Shown piece by piece: positions 9,472-10,074 of a stretch of 10,074 bases of DNA (within the stretch, counting starts at the first letter, position 1; every line of letters starts with the position of its first letter). This DNA comes from Pseudomonadota bacterium (GTDB lineage: Bacteria > Pseudomonadota > Gammaproteobacteria > Steroidobacterales > Steroidobacteraceae). Position numbers and translations under genes: made by a program. The notes beneath the pieces are model-generated. The model was not told the DNA's origin. It ran no database searches and saw only the letters and a program-made list of their open reading frames with translations. Where the stretch lies: assembly GCA_021815905.1 (NCBI GenBank), contig JAKAZP010000061.1:1-10074 (forward strand), in the 5' to 3' direction.

Positions 9472-10074
9472 ATGAACGCCGCGCGCATACCCACGGCCTT
9501 TCCCGTGTGGGTGCAGATGGCACGCAACCGCATTGCGCGGCTGTTGCGCACCCAGACGTGGTTCCCGCACGTGCCGCTCGCGCTCGTGGTGGGCGCCACG
9601 GGGATCCTGCAGATCCTCCTGACATCCGGCTCCCTCAAGCGCCTGGTCTCCACGGCCGGCGCGCACTCCATCGTCACGCTCGCCGGCGGTCTCGGCGTGC
9701 CCGAGATCCGCGGCGCCCCTCAGGAGGCGATCGGTGGATTGCTGATCATCGTCGGCGTGGGTCTGCTCTGGCGCTCGCGGCTCGCATGGGTGCTCGCCTT
9801 CCTGCTTGCGCTCGCCACGGTGGTCCTCGAGCTCTCGCCGCTGTCCACCGCTTCGCACGCGCTGGTCGCCTTCAGCGTGCTGGTTCTGCTGCTGCTGCTG
9901 CTCTCGCGCCGGAGCTTCACCCGTGCGAACCTCACGACCGCGACCCTTTTCGCCCTCACCGGCGTGCTGTTCACGATCGGCTACGGGGTCCTCGGCGCCT
10001 ATGTTCTCGGGGCGGGCTTCACCCCGAAGATCACCAACTTCGTCGACGCCGTCTACTTCACGGTCGTCACCATG
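9472..10074 (+). CDS. kch: Kch-type voltage-gated potassium channel, N-terminal part (runs off the right edge)
   Basis: The first 201 residues of an inner-membrane ion channel. Hydrophobic segments lie at about 34-50, 86-100, 104-121, 128-144 and 155-180. The last stretch, GFTPKITNFVDAVYFTVVTM (182-201), is the turret and pore helix. The TVGYGD selectivity filter expected in this family would start with the next codons, outside the window. The segment order, the short basic loops (LLWRSRLAW, SRRSFTRANL) and the YG.LGAYVLG.GF pattern before the pore match E. coli Kch, about 417 residues long, with a cytoplasmic TrkA-N (RCK) nucleotide-binding domain after the pore; that part cannot be checked here. 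ATG 9472 is the only start possible, because no ATG, GTG or TTG codon lies between it and the in-frame stop of the previous gene (9427-9429). No Shine-Dalgarno is visible. It may be co-transcribed with the FmdB-like gene. Confidence 0.84.
   Translation, partial: MNAARIPTAFPVWVQMARNRIARLLRTQTWFPHVPLALVVGATGILQILLTSGSLKRLVSTAGAHSIVTLAGGLGVPEIRGAPQEAIGGLLIIVGVGLLWRSRLAWVLAFLLALATVVLELSPLSTASHALVAFSVLVLLLLLLSRRSFTRANLTTATLFALTGVLFTIGYGVLGAYVLGAGFTPKITNFVDAVYFTVVTM

Overview
This is a window of roughly 70% G+C chromosomal DNA, almost fully coding, with short gaps between genes (the longest is 124 bases). The protein types suggest a Proteobacterium, probably a Gammaproteobacterium: an E. coli Kch-like potassium channel, a PcaF-type thiolase, a DUF2459 lipoprotein and a small FmdB-like protein. 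That placement rests on family resemblance recalled from memory, not on a search. I see no insertion sequence, phage gene, tRNA, rRNA, CRISPR array or attachment site, and base composition looks even throughout, so this reads as ordinary core or metabolic DNA.

Layout, left to right. (1) Bases 1-3242, minus strand: a very large hydantoinase/5-oxoprolinase-family gene in which the HyuA-like and HyuB-like parts are fused; its 3' end lies beyond the left edge. (2) Bases 3367-4077, plus strand, divergent from it: a small lipoprotein of the DUF2459 family. It converges on (3) an operon-like pair on the minus strand, a PcaF-type 3-oxoadipyl-CoA thiolase (5204-6424) followed 59 bases later by a serine/threonine dehydratase-like PLP enzyme (4134-5144). 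A perfect 8-bp hairpin lies between the convergent genes. (4) Divergent from the thiolase, plus strand: a class V aminotransferase of the isopenicillin-N-epimerase-like group (6536-7717), overlapping by 11 bases an APC-family amino acid permease (7707-9074). (5) A small FmdB-like zinc-ribbon protein (9169-9429) with its own TATAAT box, then the first 201 codons of a Kch-type potassium channel (9472 to the right edge), cut off just before its selectivity filter.

The theme of the first four blocks is amino acid and acyl-CoA catabolism. 5-oxoproline or hydantoin-like rings would be opened by the oxoprolinase, hydroxyamino acids deaminated by the dehydratase, C6 dicarboxylic acyl-CoA cleaved by the thiolase, and an unidentified amino acid imported and converted by the permease/aminotransferase pair. 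No pathway is complete in the window. The links between the enzymes are inferred from gene order only.

I found no convincing undescribed system. The points most worth a second look are the evenly spaced CX4CX4CX4C tail of the FmdB-like protein, the aminotransferase-permease overlap of unknown substrate, a TTGACA promoter box that a gene caller could mistake for a TTG start, the orphan PcaF next to a PLP dehydratase, and a roughly ten-fold excess of the palindrome CTCGAG.
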